This document shows, piece by piece, positions 60,769-64,000 of a stretch of 64,000 nt of DNA. The notes under the pieces were generated by a model that had not been told where the DNA came from, made no database searches, and saw only the letters and a list, made by a program, of their open reading frames with translations. A program made the position numbers and the translations under genes. The stretch covers positions 129,627-193,626 of the forward strand of contig NZ_SSNW01000003.1 in the NCBI RefSeq assembly GCF_004801315.1. The letters run 5' to 3'. The DNA comes from Deinococcus sp. Arct2-2. GTDB taxonomy: Bacteria; Deinococcota; Deinococci; Deinococcales; Deinococcaceae. Each line of letters begins with the position of its first letter. Position 1 is the stretch's first letter.

Positions 60769-62330
60769 TTCAAGTCTCCAAGAGTCAGGCGGTCGAGGTT
60801 CAGCCAACCCCGGCTGCCTCCGGCCCGGTCAAACGCGATTCGGATTCGGCTGGAACCCGCAGGCAGCCCCACCTGCATCTCTTGTTCGGCCCACGTCGTC
60901 CAGTTGGAGGTCGGGGCCAACGTCAGGGCCTGGGCCGCGCCGTTGATGGTCAAGATGCGCTGCACCGCGCCGCCGCCCGCGCTGTAACGCAGCTTCAGGG
61001 GATAGCTGCGGGCCTCCGGCGCGTTCACCCGAAATTCCACGAACTGCCCACTTTGAGAAAAATTGTTGACGTAGCCGCGTCCCGAAAACCCGGCAGCCAC
61101 TGTGCTGGAACTAACGCCTTCGCGCGCGCTGTTCTCGGCCTCGTAGCGCCCGTCGCCCACCACGATTTGGGCGGACAGGGGAGAGGGGGCGAGTTGCAGG
61201 GCCGCCACCGCTGCCCCGGCGGCCAAACTTTCGATCACGCCCCCTTCGTGCGGGGCCGACCAATCGGGGCCGACCAAGCCGTCCGTGACCCGGCGCTGGT
61301 TCCAGACTTGGGTGGCCTGATCCCGCAAACTTTGGAGGTAACGTTCGCGGCTTCCAGAGTCTAGCTCTGGCGTCTCAGAAAGGGTCCGCAGCGCCCGCAG
61401 AAACACGCCCTTGAAGCCGCCGCCGTCACCGGCACCTTCATCCAGCAAAATGCCTGCGTTGGTCAAGTGAGCAAGCGCCCAGTCGGTAGACCGGGTGGCC
61501 CGCGTCAGCAGCGCGGCTTGCTGGGCAGGGTCGTCGGTGACTTCGCGCAGGGCCAAGGCGGCCAGCACAAAGTTCCCCACGTTGTAGGTAAAGTCCCAGC
61601 GCCGCAGTTCGCCGTTTTCTATGTTGTCGTACACGCGGGCGTCACCGTCAGTAAGGCGGGTATCCACGAAAGCATAGAGTTGCTGCGCTCGCAGGCGGTA
61701 CTTGGGGTCACGGGTGGCCTGATACAGCCGCACGGCCGTCACCGTCAGCGGCCCATTGGTCGCCACATTCTTCTGGGAGCTGCCGCTGCGCCGCCACAGC
61801 ACGCCGCCGCCTACAGTGTCTGTCCAGTACGGCCAAATCGAATCGAAGAGGGTGGCGGCCCGCTGGAGGTAGCGTGCGTTGCCAGTGAACTTGTAGGCCC
61901 GCATGGACGCCTGCGCCCACCAGCCCAGATCATCGTTGAAGTCGTTTTGCCAGTCGGGGTAGGCCCGGACAAAGCCGTCATACACGTCACCGATCAGTTG
62001 GCGAGTCTCCGTATTTTTTGGCGCCCGCTCGGCGGCGTCCAGCACCAAGTCCCAGAGCTGGGCCTCCCACCAGAAATCAGTGTATTTGCCGCCTGATGGT
62101 CCGCTGCCGCTGGGTCTGGAAAATGGGGCGCTGCGGTTCCACGCCAGAAAATAGCCCTGGTCTGCGTCCCAGTAGGCATTCAGGAAGTCTGTTAAGGCAC
62201 GGGATGGATCAGGGGCAGACAAGCCGGGTCCGGCCGCCGTGCCGAGCTGCCCGGTGTTGATAGGTACGGCGCTGCTCTGACCCACCGAAGTGAGGAGTGG
62301 CCAGAGGAACAGTAGAATGGTGCGTCGCAT
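60765..62330 (-). CDS. Secreted GH76 alpha-mannanase with C-terminal CBM
   Basis: This 521-residue exported enzyme has a signal peptide without lipobox (RRTILLFLWPLLTSVGQSSA), so it is probably released or loosely bound. The GH76 domain covers about residues 40-390, with the catalytic Asp133-Asp134 in FNDDLGWW and YTDFWWEAQLWD. One CBM6/CBM35-like module follows (YEAENSAREG, GFSGRGYVNNF, RGWLNLDRL). GGGGGA precedes the ATG at 62330. It is homologous to the lipid-anchored enzyme of the same operon but has one CBM fewer. Confidence 0.92.
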   Translation of the reverse strand: MRRTILLFLWPLLTSVGQSSAVPINTGQLGTAAGPGLSAPDPSRALTDFLNAYWDADQGYFLAWNRSAPFSRPSGSGPSGGKYTDFWWEAQLWDLVLDAAERAPKNTETRQLIGDVYDGFVRAYPDWQNDFNDDLGWWAQASMRAYKFTGNARYLQRAATLFDSIWPYWTDTVGGGVLWRRSGSSQKNVATNGPLTVTAVRLYQATRDPKYRLRAQQLYAFVDTRLTDGDARVYDNIENGELRRWDFTYNVGNFVLAALALREVTDDPAQQAALLTRATRSTDWALAHLTNAGILLDEGAGDGGGFKGVFLRALRTLSETPELDSGSRERYLQSLRDQATQVWNQRRVTDGLVGPDWSAPHEGGVIESLAAGAAVAALQLAPSPLSAQIVVGDGRYEAENSAREGVSSSTVAAGFSGRGYVNNFSQSGQFVEFRVNAPEARSYPLKLRYSAGGGAVQRILTINGAAQALTLAPTSNWTTWAEQEMQVGLPAGSSRIRIAFDRAGGSRGWLNLDRLTLGDLK

Positions 62331-62351
62331 GATCCCCCAGGGTTCACAACG

Positions 62352-62390
62352 CGCCCGGCAGATGTGGGAAGGAGCCACATCGACCGGGCG
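62352..62390 (-). promoter_or_regulatory. Intercistronic hairpin behind the mannan binding-protein gene
   Basis: Two nested perfect 7-bp stems, CGCCCGG/CCGGGCG and GATGTGG/CCACATC, separated by a 2x2 internal loop and closed by a 7-base loop, lie in the 73-bp gap between the binding-protein and GH76-CBM genes. No U-tract follows. Confidence 0.65.
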
Positions 62391-62403
62391 AATCAAGAGC
62401 GCT

Positions 62404-63675
62404 TTACTTGCTGGCGTTGTCGGCCAGAATGCGGTCTCCGGCAATCTGGGCCTTTTGTAGGGCCGTCTTGGCGTCTTGCTTGCCTTCCAAAAACAGCTGG
62501 ATGTTGGGAATCAAGGCCTGCCCTTCCATGGGTGGGTAGCCCGCGACAGCGGGACGAATGGTGGCAAATTTCAGCGTATCGGTGATCGGCTTCCAAAAGG
62601 CGTCTTTTTGAAAGTAGGCGTTGTTGACGGCGGCGAGGTTGCCCGGAATGTTGTTGCTGGTTTTGCCCCACGTCAGCGCGTTCGTGGAATTGTTCAGCCA
62701 CCATTTGATGAAGGTCCAGCCTGCTTCCTTATTTTTGGAGGCCTGCGTTAGGGCTAACCCGAAGCCCCCCATGACTGCGCCGCGCGCGCCCGTTGGCCCA
62801 GCAGGCGGGGGGATAATGCCGAAATCCAGCTCTTTGCCGTACTTTTTATAGGCATTGACGTTCCAAGGGCCGTTGTAGCCCATCGCGATTTTGCCGGTGA
62901 CGAAGGGGTCTTGGGCGTTGCCTTCTCCGCGCCCGAAGCCCGTTTCATACACCTTGTCCTTGTTCAGCAGCGTGTCCCAGAATTCCAGCACCCGCAGGCC
63001 GGCGGGACTGTTGAAGGCCGTCTTCTTGCCGTCTGGGGTCAGCATGCTGCCGCCCGCCTGCTTGAGCCACATGCTAAACAGGCCGACATCATCAAGTGCA
63101 AAGCCGGAGACCAGCAGTTTGCCGCCCGCATCTCGCTTGGTGAGTTTGATGGCGGCGGCCCGCAGTTCGGCCCAGGTTTTGGGCGGCTGCACGCCTGCGG
63201 CTTGCAGGAGTTTTCTGTTGTAAAACACGGCGCGGGCATCTACGGTCAGCGGCAGGCCGTAAATATTGTCGCCTACGCTCAGTTCCCGTAGCGCCTCGCC
63301 GTAAAAGCCTTTGGTATTGATCTTGTCGCGGGTGAGGTAGCTGTTGATAGGTGCCAACACATTCTTGGGCGCGTACAACGCCGTCTCGAAGCGGTCCCAG
63401 ATCATGACGTCCGGTGCATTTCCGGCAGCCGAGGCAGTGAGGAACTTGGTCACGGCGTCTTGCTGCACCACGTATTTGACTTTGATGTTGCGTTGCGAGG
63501 CGTTGAACGCATTGACCATCGTCAAGATTTGCTGCTCGCCCTCGCCTGACCAGGCGCCCCAAAACACCACTTCTGTCGGGGTGGAGGCCTGTGCGCTGAC
63601 CAGACGGGTGGCACCGGTCACGAGGAGCAGGGCTGCGGTCAACGAAACAAGGGTCTTTGTGCGGTGAATCTTCAT
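62404..63675 (-). CDS. Extracellular sugar-binding protein, mannan operon
   Basis: This 423-residue MalE-like protein has a signal peptide (LVSLTAALLLVTGATRLVSAQA) and then TEVVFWGAWSGEGEQQILTM, APDVMIWDRFETALYAP, YGLPLTVDARAVFYNR and PFVTGKIAMGYNGPWNVNA, typical of CUT1 binding proteins. The ATG at 63675 follows GGAGGCACC. It is the first gene of the mannan operon and should bind mannooligosaccharides for the permeases encoded downstream. A hairpin behind it probably raises its level relative to the rest. Confidence 0.92.
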   Translation of the reverse strand: MKIHRTKTLVSLTAALLLVTGATRLVSAQASTPTEVVFWGAWSGEGEQQILTMVNAFNASQRNIKVKYVVQQDAVTKFLTASAAGNAPDVMIWDRFETALYAPKNVLAPINSYLTRDKINTKGFYGEALRELSVGDNIYGLPLTVDARAVFYNRKLLQAAGVQPPKTWAELRAAAIKLTKRDAGGKLLVSGFALDDVGLFSMWLKQAGGSMLTPDGKKTAFNSPAGLRVLEFWDTLLNKDKVYETGFGRGEGNAQDPFVTGKIAMGYNGPWNVNAYKKYGKELDFGIIPPPAGPTGARGAVMGGFGLALTQASKNKEAGWTFIKWWLNNSTNALTWGKTSNNIPGNLAAVNNAYFQKDAFWKPITDTLKFATIRPAVAGYPPMEGQALIPNIQLFLEGKQDAKTALQKAQIAGDRILADNASK

Positions 63676-63814
63676 GGGTGCCTCCAAGAGAGTGCGGTGG
63701 GCCGGAACACGCGGTACCCAGTTCAGCGGCGCGGCGTTCACCTTGTTTTGGGTGTCGCCTTAGCCGGGTGCGCTCGACAGCGACGCACCGAGGAAAGAGT
63801 TTTGGGTCTCTTTG

Positions 63815-63876
63815 AGTGTAAGAGGGCAAGTTGCCCTAAGTCAATATGACAAGTTGAGACATAAGTAAGACAAGTC
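63815..63876 (-). promoter_or_regulatory. Promoter and operators of the mannan operon
   Basis: On the minus strand TTGACT (63844-63839) and TACACT (63820-63815) are spaced by 18 bp. The perfect dyad GGGCAA-C-TTGCCC fills the spacer (63824-63836). On the plus strand GACAAGT occurs at 63848-63854 and 63869-63875, 21 bp apart, just upstream of the -35 box. These are candidate sites for the operon's GntR/LacI-type regulator and a second factor. The leader to the start codon would be about 135 bases. Confidence 0.6.
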
Positions 63877-64000
63877 AGCGCTTCATGCTGCACACAAGAG
63901 ATGGGCTGCTTGGTGAATCATACGGACCCCGATGAGTTGGTTGAGAGAGGCCACCAGTGGAAGAGGGTGTGCTGGGTGAGGAGATCGGGCTGTGTTTCGA
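63877..64000. other. Right edge without a recognisable feature
   Basis: No open frame with protein-like composition, ribosome site or strong dyad is visible in the last 124 bases. Confidence 0.4.

Noticed and set aside
1..64000. tRNA or rRNA genes
   Set aside because: No cloverleaf with TTCRANY-type arms or rRNA-like segment was seen on either strand; a covariance search was not possible.

Overview
The window looks like part of a secondary replicon (plasmid, megaplasmid or second chromosome) of a Deinococcus-like bacterium. The support is high-GC coding sequence, a plasmid-type replication initiator (3996-5297) with nine upstream iterons, TerD and TerC stress proteins, an IS607-type tnpA/tnpB element, dispersed non-coding repeats like those described in deinococci, and several start codons that sit directly behind a -10 box without a leader. 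The genus call is inference from gene content and style; no 16S or other marker gene is present.

Layout. 0-3.5 kb: a possible gene end, terD, terC and a short-chain dehydrogenase broken by two frameshifts. 3.5-5.3 kb: iteron origin and rep. 5.6-7.4 kb: a lipoprotein with NPCBM and beta-helix domains. 8.1-9.5 kb: an Rrf2 regulator with qorB. 9.5-15.9 kb: a CUT1 sugar importer with a GH2 glycosidase and a divergent ArsR-type regulator. 16-17.8 kb: an ABC exporter. 17.8-20.4 kb: a cytochrome P450, an 85-residue protein and a PhyH-type dioxygenase. 20.5-25.2 kb: a complete CUT2 importer resembling galactofuranose ytfQRT-yjfF. 25.6-29 kb: three exported proteins of unknown function. 29.3-31.6 kb: topA between two copies of a dispersed repeat. 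31.8-40.6 kb: a divergent histidine kinase/response regulator pair, yidD, small membrane and exported proteins, an MFS transporter, a gluconate-type kinase, a 41-residue membrane peptide and a second ABC exporter. 40.6-43.2 kb: the IS607-like element with a 608-residue TnpB. 43.4-47.5 kb: an amino-acid/amine permease with ethanolamine ammonia-lyase eutB and eutC. 47.8-49.9 kb: an ECF sigma factor, its anti-sigma factor and a secreted repeat protein. 50.1-51.8 kb: an EAL-domain remnant next to an IS4-like element. 52-63.7 kb: a large alpha-mannan utilisation operon.

The mannan operon runs on the minus strand. It starts with a sugar-binding protein, followed by an exported GH76-CBM enzyme coupled to a GH76 without a signal peptide, a GntR/LacI-type regulator, two permeases, a second exported GH76-CBM plus coupled GH76, and finally a GH125 exo-alpha-mannosidase. 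The likely flow is extracellular endo-cleavage of alpha-1,6-mannan, import of oligomannosides, and cytoplasmic trimming to mannose. No ATPase gene accompanies either CUT1 importer, so a shared ATPase elsewhere is expected.

Recurring regulatory architecture: stable hairpins directly behind the solute-binding-protein gene in all three sugar-import operons, and palindromic operators placed in the spacer between -35 and -10 of two transporter promoters.
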